This document shows, one piece after another, positions 22,353 to 37,000 of a stretch of 64,000 nucleotides of DNA. Below the pieces are notes generated by a model. The model made no database searches and was not told where the DNA came from. It saw nothing but the letters and a program-made list of their open reading frames with translations. The stretch is from Turritopsis dohrnii (taxonomy: Eukaryota > Cnidaria > Hydrozoa > Anthoathecata > Oceaniidae). Every line of letters begins with the position of its first letter. Positions within the stretch are counted from its first letter, which is position 1. The position numbers and the translations under genes are program-made. The DNA is taken from the NCBI GenBank assembly GCA_027922465.2, contig BQMF02000007.1, positions 620,001 to 684,000 on the forward strand, in the 5' to 3' direction.

Positions 22353-25300
22353 AAGACAAACCATTTGTCGACTTTGTTGCAGGCATACGTCGTGAAAATA
22401 ATGCTGACAGTTGAAACAAACCAAATTTACGGCATGACGACTATCTATAAACAAAACGTTGATGACAAAAACAATTATTGGAGTCTTTCTTTGGCAAAAC
22501 ATTATACATAAAATTAAGGCCAAGGTCTACGATTTAGAGTCTGCGAGATTCCACAAGAAACTCAATATAAATTCTAATGAAAGAACGCAGCCTTTTGAAT
22601 TTTCGAAAGTTTTACATCTCAAACATTTGAAGCGTTTTCTTTGATATTTTATCACTTCGTGAAGGAATGGATATTTATCAAATAGGTCTAAATAAAATTG
22701 TGACTTTTAGTTACTTATGATACTGAATGATGTACTTTGACACTTGAAAATAGATGTGTTTTTCATGTTAGTGAAGTTCAGTTTAGACCTCTCATTAACG
22801 TATACGTTTGTTAGCTATCTGCACTGGCTTTGTACATTCAGGCTTTGTACATTCAGGCTTTCAAAGATCGAGTTCAAAAAGGCGGTTTTTTGTTCGAATT
22901 CAGCTTTAGTTTCATGAAATTATAATTAAAAACATAAATCTTTTTTTTTTCGAAGAAACGCGTTTTTTTCTACATAAGCTCTTAAGGTCCTATTAGACGG
23001 TATTCCATAAAGTTACTTTAAGGAGGTTCCACTGTATCTAACTACAGTGGAGTCTCTACAAAGCGGACACCGTTCGTTCCTGAAAAAAGTGTCCGCTTTA
23101 CGGAAGTGTCCGCTTTATAGAAAGTTCCAATAAAACTTCTAAAATCTATTTTTGGACAAATTTATGGACACTTCCTTAGTACTAGAAAAGTTAGTCATGC
23201 ATTGGTACATAAGAACAACACTACTGCATAAAAGAGAGTCTTGGAACAGGGTTTCTTGGCTTCTTCTTCTTAAGAGAACTTGGGGATGAAGTTGGGAATA
23301 CAACAGAAGGTTCAACAGACAATGAGTGGACACATCTTTTTGGAAAGAAAAAAACAAAAATCGTCCCGTTTACAAAAGAAAGTCCTTAATGGATTGTTGC
23401 TTTTTGTTTCGCAAGTGCAGTTCTTTTATACTCTTAGAAATTCGGTCTAGAGTTGCTAAGATTTGACTATCTAGCGCAGGACATTGGCTTATGCGATCGA
23501 GCATATAAAGCGTCTCTACAACAGTCGGGGCACTCTTTTTCTCAGCCTCTTCATCGTCATCTTCATCACTGTCTTCAGAGAGAATGACATCACTCACAGG
23601 AGCGGGACTTGTAACTTTATTGATGCATTCATCTCGGTGAATGCATTCAGTGACTATTCTGTGTTTTTTTGGCCCTGTCCGCTTTAGAGAGAGTATTTTC
23701 AAGGGAAAATGCCATTTCGTTCCTGAAAAAACCGTCCGCTTTACGGAATGTCCGCTTTATAGGGATTTCCTTATGAGAGTTTGACCGGGAATACATCCGT
23801 TCCTGGGTTTACTGTCCGTCTTATGGAGATGTCCGCTTTATGGTGTGTCCGTCTTATAGAGATTCCACTAGTTACTTTAAGGAGGTTCCACTGTATAGTG
23901 GATAGTGATGTATAGTGATGTAAGGAGGTTCCACTGTATCTAACTATATCAATGCAATGCATAGGAGAGTGATGTTATTGATGTAACTTTTGAACTGTTA
24001 AATATTCTAGGTTTATAATTAATAGTCACATTCCACTTGGTGATTCATTTGATAAAGTACAAAGAAGCAATATGCGTTTACATATCAGTTATAGCGATAA
24101 GAAATTTTAGTTGCTCCCTTACTACATCATAACTAGCATGTAGCTTTAGCTAAAAATGCCCCCGCGCTCAAGCATTCTAATTTATAGACACAGCAAGCTA
24201 TGTATACATTACAAGCCTATACAACGGAAACAAAAACAAACAAAACTTTGCTACTTTTTTATGTATTGCATAAATCAAGCATCTCGAAATGGAAATATCT
24301 CGAAAACAAGGTATTATAAAAAACTGTAGAAAGCTTTGTTAATTGACTTTTAGACCTATATGATCATGTGCAGAAATTTAATTTTTCGTTTCAGGATCCC
24401 ATTCGAACTGATGATGGCATTAGCAATTGCACTCTGGGTAAGCAAGATAATCCAGTGTCTTGATACGCTATTGTACTGCTGTTGAAATACATTTGATGAA
24501 AAGAATCATTCATTCGCTGTTCCGCAAACAAAAACATGTACAGAAAGAGCTTTAATCAAATCTGATTAATAAATAAATAAAAAACCGCTCACTTGACAAC
24601 GTGCAAATAGTAAACCAATCTCCAATAAGAGGGAAATAAATCTGCAATCCGATTGGCTCAGTAAAAATCTCTCAATCACGTGAACCAATAGAATTACACA
24701 GATCAACAGTAAACTCGCGATTTATAAAGTCAATAGGAATTTCCTTGGTCAGGAAAATCATTGTGGAGTTTTAATATCGGTATTTTTACATTTAACAACA
24801 GATAAGACTTTTTTAATTCTTACTTTCATTTGAATGAAAGGATCAATAAGAGTTTAGAAAAGTAGGTTTCCTATTGGACAAAGAGTTGGTCAATAAAAAT
24901 CTCCTTGATGAAGATAGTAGTAATCAAATTCCTTTGGCACCTTCTCTGTCACGTGACAGGAATTATAAATTTTCATAGGTTCTTATTTGTGTCAGTTTGT
25001 CGGACCAGACAAAAATTATTCACTTGAACTACAAGTGGTTTCCAGCCATGACTAAGCATTGTGCTATTGTGTTTCTTAAAGACTGGTTATTGGCTACAAC
25101 AATAGAAAAAAGAAAAGCCATTATTGGTAATAACTTGGGTGTTAAAATACAAGACCATAAAAAATAGTCCGTTTAAAAGATAAGAAAAAAATACTAAGGA
25201 AACATCTAATACTTACCATCCACAATTAGTTTCCCTTGGCAACCATGACACTTATCGAAATCTAAAGGTTGTTAAAAAATCACAAGTGAAGATGGCCAGC

Positions 25301-27992
25301 GTTAATTCAGCGTTAATTCCTGCCAAATGTTTGTTTGTTTGTTTGTTTGTTTGTTTGTTTGTTTGTTTCGGCAGCATAAATCAGTAAATCATTCACAAAT
25401 TATTTCAAAGAATCACAAAAACCACGCTTTTTTTCTTCGAGTTTTTAATTTCTTACCTTGGACTTTATAACCATGTGTCTGACTTTTCAACTGCTTTTGT
25501 ATGAGACCCACACTAAAACAGACAAACAAGAAACAATCAAGTTCAATCCAGTGGAATTCTCGATCAACTTTCATTCTCAATGAGGGTCAGGTGGAGTTTA
25601 TAGGAGAGAACTTCAGGGAAAGTTATTCGACATCAGTCTCGTACAACAAACGTTTTAAGGATGAACCAAAAAAACTTAATTGCGATTCAATATACCTTTC
25701 TAGACATTTTACCGTAATATCCTGCCTCATTTTCAATTATGAAAAACTTTTTTAAGTTATTAGCATGTAAGATAAACGAATCAAAACGAGGCCAGTTTGG
25801 CGTCTGAACTGAATTTCGCGAAATATGTATTCCAATATTTGATTTCGTGAACGTGAGATGGATATGGGAAAGAGATTCATAAAAACAACAACAACAACAA
25901 CACAACATTGATTAATGTTCAGACCAACTGCGATCTATACAAAGGAGAACAAAAAACTCATGACCACACCCACCTGTCTTTGTCCAGGATAGTTTTACAG
26001 CCCTCGTGTAACGAGACCTTTTGGAAAGAAATACCACTATTTATCCTTAAACATGAAAATTTCGAATACTGACAGCATGAAGCGAAAAAATAATCTTACT
26101 TGTAAATTGTAATCTTGAAGAATTTTAACTAAAGCATCTCGTAGGAAGGGAATCTTCAAACCAGGTGGTATCCTCTAAAAGCAAATCATTCTGGCGTGAT
26201 TCCTCATATCAGAAACTCTAGTCACTGAAGCTCAATAACGTACGAAAATCATCTGGTAAGTTCAACCAATGATAAGAAACAAAGAAATTTGTGAACTTAA
26301 TCATTTTGATTATTGTTAAGAATTGTGATGTTTAGGATAAGGACTATGATTTTGTGATTGCACAGTAGTTTGTTTTACAGACAAAAACAGTTCTGTTCTC
26401 AGCAACCATGAAAGATCTCAATTCTCCCGATACGATGAAGAGTCTGCTCAAGTAACAATAAATTGAAACTGGCAAGTGTAACGGAGGACTTAATCTCTTA
26501 TAAAGTAATATGTTTACAAAATGTGTATAAAAAGCAAAGAAGAGGGAGAGAGGGATGTCACTTGATCAAACAAAGTTTACCTTGATCAATTTTTGGGGAT
26601 CCACGTGTGTACCAATATTGAAGAGTAACTCTTTAATGAATTCTGTTAAAAAAAGAGAGCAATTTATTTGATTAATGACATGTAACCAGCATTCCAAGCA
26701 TCTGATACTTATTTCGAATTCCCAGTCAACTTCCATGTTCAACATCTCAAATTATAACCTGACCGTCTTGTTTCGATTAAGTTCACAATAAGACTCGATT
26801 AAGCGCCGCCCTCGAATAAGCACACCCTCTTAAATGAAAAATATTTTATAAGCGCCGCCCTCGAATAAGCACACCCTCCAAAATGAAAAATATTTTATAA
26901 GCGCCGCCCTCGAATAAGCGCCCCCTCTAAAGGTTGAAAAATTAAATAAGCGCCGGGGCGCTTAATCGAGTCTTTACGGTATACGTTGCACCTGGTTTAT
27001 CTAAAGACTGTGTGATGAGGTCATTCCATAAATCTTCATCGTTCTCTTCTTTAGCGAATTCAATGGCCTGTCACAAGATAGACGAAACAATAGTTAGTTA
27101 TCAGGACAGGGTGGAACAAATCCATCAGAGTGAACAAATTCTTCTGCATCGATGTTCCAACACAACTCGCACAAACATTCACAATTCATAAATTCTGTGT
27201 CGGCTTTATTGGTGTGTTAATTTGATAATTCACGGTCTAACTCTCGGAGACAAACATCTAAGTGTTGATCCTTTTAACGCCTCTGGTAAGGTAGCACAAT
27301 TACGGAACAGTAAATTGTTAAAGCAAAAGTATGATTGGACCAAAAGTATCATGCACAACGTTAATTATGTATAACCTAATTTTACCTTTTTTATATTTTT
27401 CATTTTGTCGATGATCAATGATAACGCTTTTTTATTATTTCCCATACGCCCTAGCGAGATGAACAAAATATAATAACTGTTGAAAAAAGGTGGAATTTTT
27501 ATTTAATGGACAATCTACGTGCAAAGGAAAGAAAGAATTTGTGGATAACTTTACTTACCCAATAAAAAGACCATCTCCTGAATGAAATCGCGCTCTTCAC
27601 AGACTTTCAATGCCTTAAAAAGAACACAGAGTAAAGTGTACTATAACCTGGCTATCATTTCACCTGCCATTCACCAAAGAGAGAATTCATTACATCTAAT
27701 TAGGAACTTGCTCAAAAGGTTTTTCAAAAAGAGTAACTCTGATGGTAGTCCTCTCTGCCAAACGAGACGGAATGACAGGATGACATATCACAGGTTTCAT
27801 ACGTACATTTTCAAGTTGATAGTAATTACTGTTCTTAAGAAATGGCAACAAACGGTCGGGTTGAAATTCTGCGTACAACTCAACCTAAATATAAACCAAA
27901 CATGAATATCTGCCACATGACCACTGTCTTAGTTGTTTTAGTTGGTTTTAATTAGTACTTGTAACTATGGTTATACCAACGTTAAATAAATG

Positions 27993-28038
<46 letters not shown>

Positions 28039-31000
28039 GTCTCAATGGATACAGGCATATTTCCAAGTAGTTTTCTCAATTCAATCCTTAATCGAGTTTC
28101 TAAACTCAAGAATCCTATCAATTTGAAACTCAAAAGATTTAGAAAACATTTTCAATCTCATTTTCTGAAAAACACAATCCATTCTATCCATCGTCCTTGA
28201 GTCGTTCGTACAGCATTAAGCCTGCTGAGATTCTCAAACATTCTCGCCGGTGTAGAGTTCCTCATTCAATACCGCGTTTGCTCCTGCGTCAATCAAATTG
28301 CCTTTGCTCGTGATGATAGTTTTTTTAAAAAAATGGCAGAAATATCACGCACGTTTGTGGACAAGTGTAGTCATGTTTTTACTAAATTGGAAGATGCTTC
28401 TCAGTAGGAGCTCTGCATTATTATACCGCGGAGCTTCCGGGGACATAGCCCTCTAGGCCAACACCGGGCTCTGCCCTGGACCCTGGACCCCAGACCCCCT
28501 GCAATCTATTTTTAAACTCCATCTTCCCAAAAAAACGGTAGTAACTAACAGCGCTTGGAAATATGTCTGGTATACCATTCAAAACCAAAGAAACCAACAT
28601 AACCATACTTACTTGCATATTGTGAAACTCTTGACCAGCAAGAGAGTCGTGTATGAATAAGCCATTCAAGTACTGAAACAACAAAACTTATGTATCAACA
28701 AGAATAACACAGGACCCATATAACAACAGAAATTTGTAAATATGTATATGTATGTATTTCTTATTTTTGATTTGGCATATCCTGTAAAAATATTCGTCAA
28801 TAAATAAATAAAATAAATAAACATAAATAACATCATAAATACTAAGCAAGTATTTAGCACCCTTTGTGGTTTTCTGTATTCTGGATATTATTACCTTCTT
28901 CGTTCCAGAGAGAATAAGCAGAATCATATTTTGGAGCTCAATTTAACGGATACTTCTCCTAGGAAACTTTTGATTGCAATAGGTTATAGTAGGTGACCCT
29001 GTCATTGCTATATTATCGTGTTGATGGTGATAACCAAAAATATTTCGCAGTAGAACATAATGAAAGGAAATCTTCACAAATTTATTTTTTAATAATTCCT
29101 AAAAGCTGATTGGACCTTGGTTTTTGCATTAAACACACAGAATTGAATCCTGAAATTCACCAACAATAGCCAACTTAAAAGATATTGTGATTATTCTGAT
29201 TATAAAATATTTTTCATTTTAGAGGGTGTGCTTAAAAACAACATACCTGGTGTAGTAACTTCTTGTCTTTTTTTAATTGTTTCACAACTTTACTAACCTT
29301 AAAAGAGAAGAGTTTAAAAGTGTGTCTGTCGTCGAAAAAAACCAAACAGCATAAATGATTATTATGAATGCAGCAATAACTCACAGGAATATCCTCAAGA
29401 TTTTCAACAAACATGGCTGTGGCTTTCTAACATAAAATAAAACAAGAGGTGATGTTTCCATGCCAACAGTTACGAAGAAAAGTAGACAAACTGATCGATT
29501 GTTGCTCAATAACAAAAAACATCATTCGCCATGAATGAAGAAAACAAAAACCAGTAACATTGAAAAGCTGAAAGTTTACATCTTTGTCTATTTGCATGAG
29601 CTGCAAATATTTCTCTTGAATGTATCCAAGTAACTTGTGCTTGAAAATCATATCAAAAACATCATTGTGCTGCAATCTAGGAATAGCATTATAATAAACA
29701 CCTGAAAATACTCAAAGGATATCTAGATCGAAAAATGAACTTACTCCAAATAAATTTGCAAAGCTTCTCCGTATTTTTTTTCATTTGCTAATCTATGGCA
29801 AAAAATTAAAACAAATAATTTAAATTTTCATCTTTCCAGGTTGTCCAAAGAACTGAACTAATCAGATTCTAGTACAACTGCCAACTACAAAAGTTATTAT
29901 TGATCACGGTGAATGTCTACAACATATAATTTTACATTTATATTTGAATTAGTAATTATTTTTCTTCTTTTTCATAAAATTTTCAAAACATATATCTGGT
30001 AAATGAGATTGAAGGCTCTCAATGATACTGATAAAACAGTTTTGCTGTCCTTAATTTCGAAAAATGATGTGTTCCTTTCTCCTGTAGGTTGACAAATGTA
30101 AATAGAATCGAAGAATGGTGAGCAGAAAATGTATCTATAATAAAGAGACCTCAAAAAAGTGGTATGCGAACCTGCCATTATTTGTAAGGTTCAGTTTTCA
30201 ATGAACATTTATTTGTAATGTTAAATTCAAAGTAATGTAGTAACAGCAACTTTGGAATTATCTAGAATCTATTGGAAAAGTGAATGCTAAATTTGATTGT
30301 TCACTTCGTTGTAATGACTCGCATTTCAATATAGTTGAAAAGGATGATACTGGGAAGATGATATAGCTTTAAAAAAAGAAGAAGAAAAGGAATTCATGAA
30401 AATTACATTTACGAATCAAATAAAGAACTTGGTCCACATAGTTTCCTGGACAGATTCGTCCTGGATGGTGGGAAAATGGTTTTTTTTAATGAATGGCATT
30501 TCCACATTACATGGCTATTCGTCCATAATTTTAAAACATATATACATTATTAAGACATTATTATATATAAATATATTATTATATAAATAACAATTAAAAA
30601 CTTGGTTAAAAAGGGAGAAGTAACTGACTGGAACATTGAATACAACAATCTATCTCAAGATATATTGCATCATCCTATTCTAAATAAAGGTGACCACAAT
30701 AGGTGGGCAGATTCATTAAACAAATATGTATGAAGAATGTATACCAAGGAAACTGTTGTGATAATATGAACTGAAAAACACATTATCTTTAAAAGTTTTC
30801 CCGCCTACTGACGTTATGAACAGCCCTTTAGTTGTAACATTAAATTAACACTACCAATAGTATTGCACAAGACATTAATTAAATGAAATTTAACTAACGA
30901 AAGTGTTATTTCATTTTGACATCATAGACTTCCTGCTACTCTCCATAACAAAATAATAACTAAAATATTCTCGAATCGGCATCATTGAAAGTAACTTGTT

Positions 31001-34000
31001 ATACATTAATGTTTTATGTGATAGACTTACAATGTCGCCAGTGCTTGCAACAGAATCAACTGCTTGGGTTCTTCTCGAAGCTTAGCCTAATAATTTTTAA
31101 AATTTTTTTTATAGTAAACATCATACAATTCCTCTTTATCATGGACATGTATGATATGTGATGACGTTTCTTGGCCAACTTGAATAACATAAATAAAGTA
31201 AACCATACATGTACTTAACAAAACGTTTTCATGTAGAAATCAAATACCTGTATTGAGTAGATTATAGTTTCTGTCTTGTATAGATCTGTGGGCCAATCTC
31301 GGACGATTTTATAAAATGCCTAAAATATTTTGTTGAACTACATTAAAAACTAAATTGTACATTCATAAATTTAGATAGAAATATCAAGTTGAGGAACATT
31401 ATTGTCTGAAATGTTCTGCAAATTTTCTCCAACAAAAAGCTGCTCAAAACTCAGTTACCATTTTCTTAGAGATGAAAAATTTCAATGAAGAAATGTTTGC
31501 AAACATGCCTCGTAATCTGTTTGTAGGAATTCATTCAGAATCATTTCATATATAGCACTATTCAGTTGAGGATTACGATATGGAATATATGGGGTTATGA
31601 TCTAAAAAGAACAAACATGAAACATCATTGAAGTAATTATTTTTTAGCAATTTTGTATTGATTCAAATTCAGAACAGAAATCTCATCTCCTCATTCCCCC
31701 TTAACAGGAAGACTCAAGTTTCAGTGTTGAAAAAATCCCTTTGTTCAGAAACAGATAATTAAAATGAATACATCCCATGTTATGAATATTGTTCCTATGT
31801 CAGGTACAATACAGTTAGAGGTGAGTTTTTTTTTAAAGATTTTTTAATAATAAGATGAATCCAAATGCCAATAACATTTTGTTATGTGAATTTTAACAAC
31901 TCCACCTTTTATCAACACATTTAACATATAAAAGTGGAATGGCTTCACTAAACTTCAAATAACTACTCTGTACATAAAACGTTGCTGTAAAAGATGGAAA
32001 TCTTTAACTTGAGTGTAATTTTTTCAATTTGTTTATTGTTTCTTGCTGTTGTTGATGGAAGAAGAATTAAGGTAAGGTAGAAACACAATTTCAACAGTGC
32101 ATAACTTCAACTTCTTCTAAGTCTTTTAGCTATCTCTCTGTTCAAAAGTTAGCATTATTCAGAAATATCTCCTTTCATGTTTTCAACTTTTTAAAACAAT
32201 GTAAAGTTACTTTATTTATTTCAGCGTCGCAATGCTGAAAATGGAGACGAACAAAACAAAAGAGAAGAGGATATGTGGTTATGTCACCAAGTAAATGGGA
32301 TACCATGTACAACCGATGACGACTGCTCTGCTTGCACAAACTATCATCAGGTTGGATTCACTTGCAACGCACAATACTGCGAGCAGTCAGGGAGCGCGGG
32401 ACCCTCCAAGTGAGAATGGGATTGCAGATGAAAAGCTTAACACTTTTATAAACTGACCCTCAGAAAAGGATGTAACAGAATGTTTTGTGAATGAAATTAT
32501 AACAGCTGTTATTTAATTTACATGCCTTTAACTTTATAAGTTTTGCAAACCGGTAAACTTCCTCTTCCCACAAGTCTTTGTCTGTGCCAAGTATTCGATC
32601 ACACATTCTACAGGAACGAATAATTAAAAGGAGACATGTGAAAAGGAAATTCAAAAGTTCAAGTATCTAATATCAGTGTGAAATGAAGATAAATTTATAA
32701 AAATAGAAAAACTAATTATTGTGAACAAAATGTTCTTGAAAACACAATGAAACATAATCAGTCATGATAATATTGACAGAAAAGAAAGGATGAATCAGGA
32801 TGAATGTTTGTAAGTCGAGAAAGCTTACATGGCTGCATTTTGATATTGCTTCTGTTTAATTAGGAAATTCAGATAAGACCGACCAATATTCTAAAAACAT
32901 GCAAGCACCATGAAAATAATCACATCACTATCCCTTAGAAAACTGAAAAGATATCTTTTGGCACGAGTAGGGTGGAATGGCGTGAATAGGGTGGAACAGC
33001 GTAAGTAGAGTGGAACCTACCAACACAGAATGCTGCTTTAAATCTTTATGGTTCTTCTCAGCTTTATCAAGAGCTTCCTTGAAGTACTCCCTTTCTAATA
33101 ACCATGTTATATGATCATCCATGTCCCGAGGCTAAAAATTAACAACAAACTTAACTTCACCTTGTTTTCTTAACTTTGTTTTGTGAAACTCCAGTAAAAA
33201 AATAACTTTTTATTTATTACAATTGCAAACAAACTACCTTTGCAATTACAATATCTTTTGGACTAACAATATAAAACAGTTGCTCTTCTTGAATATGCTC
33301 TGAAAATAAAAGGACTAGAATAACAAAAAATTATGTAGATAAAGCCTTGCAGAACTTGGAATTTTGAGATAACATTATGAGAACTCTTTAACATAAAAAC
33401 ATATTTACACAGGTTGATTTCGTCAGAAAAATAAAATTCTGCTATAAATGCTGTCATCAGCATACATGATAACAGGAAATTCTTACAGGAAATTCTAATT
33501 GGACATCAAATCCTTACCAAGGCAATAATTATTGCAAAGATATTCTTCAAATCCACGAACAGAAAGAGCATCTGTTGATGTCTCCATGTAGTTATCAATC
33601 CCCTGTGGTTGAATCACTAACAACTGTGGTCGTTGTGCTTGACCCTAATAAACAAATAAATGTGTAGAAATCCCATGAAGAAAACAACATTACACAATCA
33701 TAATGTAAATATATTTTTAGGGAATTTATGTGTGCAATTTGCACTATGATTTCTGGAAGATAAATGTGATTATTTGGGAATTTTGATAAACTTAACAATG
33801 GATGAGGGTTTCATTCGCATCACATAATTCTCACTGAACCCCTGTTGCAAAGTAACATCTACCATATGTCTTTTCTTTCCAAAATCCAGAGCTTTATAAT
33901 TTTCTTCAAATGAAGTTGTTCATAGAAACAAAGCAGTGAGGTCTTTTTTTTTCAATTAAGTGGGGACTAGGTCACTAGTTCAATTCAATGTACACTTTTC

Positions 34001-37000
34001 AAAATTCACAAATAATCACCTCTTCATACTCATTTCCTATAATTTCCCCCTACGTCAACATTGAAAAGCTACACCAGCATTGAAAAGTAACTCAACTTTA
34101 TTTCCGTTCAAATCATAACTAAACATTTTTTTAAAGATTGTTCACAGGGAACGCATGAATTAATTTCATTGAAATAAAATGACCAATTTGTGAAATAGGC
34201 TTTCTGATAGGAAGAGAGGAAAAAAAGACATTCGTTCATCTATATACTCATTATGAGTGTGCATCCACTTTTTTCATTCTCTAAAATTAATTTCAGGTTG
34301 TTTTTGTGGTCACTTCTTCATAACAGTGTGTCAGACCAAGGAAAAAGCAAAGCGATTAGCATAGGAGCAAATGTTTTGATTGTTCACAAAATCAAGAAAC
34401 GATAGCAAGTTTTCATTTCCTATTTTGAAAATCAGGCAATGATATTTCAAGACAACAAAGTTCTATTGCATCTCCAATTGAACAAGGCGTTTTTCGGAAT
34501 ATGTCTTGAAAACGAATAAAGGATATCAAACATTTTTATTATTATTATTGACTAATAATAAATATTAGTCTTTAACTAATAATAAATATCCAATAAAGGA
34601 TATCGTGCATTGTTTAGGGTCCGCAACATCGGTGAACGGGGCTGTGATGTTTGATTATCTCAATAATGGTTACAGTGTATTATCAAATACATTTTTCAGA
34701 TCAGATGGATGAACTTTCTATTCAGCATTCTGTGATTAATATTTTTGTCGCCATATTTTTGAGACGTCATATTTAAAATCAAAACTGGTAAAAATATTTT
34801 ACACAGGATACAATTTATACAGAGTGAAAAAAGTGGACATTCAAATCTTCCAGATAAAACGACTTATGTGTTCTGCACTCCAGTGTTGATTGCAAAGCTG
34901 AAAAAATGCGTTATCTAGATGGTATCTGCTTAAGGGAATCTTTAGATCAGGGGAACCATTGTATTGTCTCCTCAATGAGACACGAAGTTATTTGTAAATA
35001 TCTCTAGAACCTCTAAGAAAATCACTGACATTTTTTATGGTCCATTGGCGAAGAGGTGACTAACAGAGCTTTGACATCACTTAAAGTGTTTGATAAACAA
35101 TACTTCGGTAACAGTTGGTTGTCGCTTATCGATCCTGGACATGTTTTGGTATATATTTTAAAGTTCTGTGATAAAGTTAGTACCTCCAAATTTGATCTCT
35201 CTCTAATTCAAACAAATTTTATGGTACCTGCACTTATTGTTTCTTTTTCTTAAGGTTAGGGTTTAGGGAATTAGAGAGAGTTTACAGTACTTACAGCAAT
35301 GATACCCTTTATGTTCGTCAATATCTGATTTAATTTTTCGACATCATTCAGATGTCATTTTCAGAATTAAAACTTGTAAAAATTTTTTGCATGGGATACT
35401 AGTTCATTCTAGCTTAATAGCGAGTGTGTGTCACACTTCTATTTTAGAGAGTGATAGATTTTGTTGAATTTTACGGTCAAAATCTGCTTAATCATGGTCA
35501 TATTTTTCGCTAGGCCATGCGTTTTTTTTTCAGTTATTATATAGTAGCACGTGTCGTAATGTAAGTTTTTTAATCTATCACGGGGAACCATTGCATTGCA
35601 TCCCTAATCAAATGCGACTATTTTGGGAAAATATCTCGAGAACCAATAGGGATAACTGACATTTTTTAGGGTCCGCGTTACGGGTGATGGTGTGACGCAA
35701 AATCTGGGCCTAAATTTTATTTGGAACTGCAGCTATGATGTCATCAATATATTTGATTGACGATATCTCTGCAACGGTTGGTCATAGCAAAACGATCCAT
35801 ACATTTTTTTGCTCAGTTCTTCAAGCTCTAAAGCATGGATACACTTTCCACTTACGATTCCGTGGATTAATTTTTCGTTACGGGGTTTGCACACCTCGAT
35901 TATATTTTTCGTCACCTTTTTTCGACACGGGATTTGCATATATCCTTTTCGAAGTTAGATGTGATAAAAAATTTTTTGCCGGGTTACTAGTTTGGAAATA
36001 AAAATGAAAAATCAAACAGCGCTCATCTTTATTAACCTCAATGGATTTTAAAATAACAAATTTTAGCAACTGTGCCTGCAAACAATCATAAGAAAAGATT
36101 TACATTATGTTTTCAATAATGACTCTCAACATGAGAAACAGGTTAAAAATATCAGTATGACTAGAAAACATTTTTATTACTGACATGCAGGAAAATCAAC
36201 GAGAATGATCAACCAGAAGTTAAGAATGTTATTGTATTTTTTCGTCATTTCAACATTGTAGACCATTTAATTTATTGGATTTAATTTATTTAGTTTGTCA
36301 GACCAATATTGTTTATAATAAGAAAAGAGATTCATCATGTCATGGACTTTGTAAATGCATGCGCATTAAAATTAGTTTAATTTGTATAATGTTTATTAGT
36401 TTATAATTATTTTGTGTGTGTGTGATTTGCTCTGCGTATTTCTCTTTTGTTTCTTACGTCTTTTGTTTGTCCCTCGCGACTCGTCGGGCTTCTCTTTTAT
36501 TCCACATCTTTCAGTGCATTTTTTCTTAGCATTCTATCGTATGAGAACAGTCAGAAGAGACATAGTGATATTTTTGTCTGAAGAGACATGTTTATATCTG
36601 AAGAGATACATTAAATGATACTTTGATATTTTAATACGTTTTGTTATAAAGTTAACCACACTGCGGTTGGACTTGGGTTATACGTGTTTAGTAAGTGTTA
36701 TTTGTATTTTTGTTTATGTTAAAATAGAATGGAACTTGTAAGAATTTTAAGTTATTTTGTATTTTATAGCGGAATAGAACTCGTCGTAAACCTTCACGCC
36801 CTTTTTAGTCTGGTCGCAGTAACAGACTTGATAATTCACACTGGGGCACATTTTAAAAGAACTTTCTCTCATCTTTTAATTCGATTTACTTCTTTCTACT
36901 GTGGAGGAAAAACGTTTATATTACCTTTTGTGGAGCTTCACCTTCCTCTCTGTTGATAAAGTATGCTAAAACTGCCTAAAGTTAAAATAAAATGCATCCA

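Noticed and set aside
22224..22523. 99-codon frame with a poly-leucine tail
   Set aside because: The leucines are the (AAC)n microsatellite read on the minus strand. Only 22362-22444 is coding, as a VPS41 exon in this frame.
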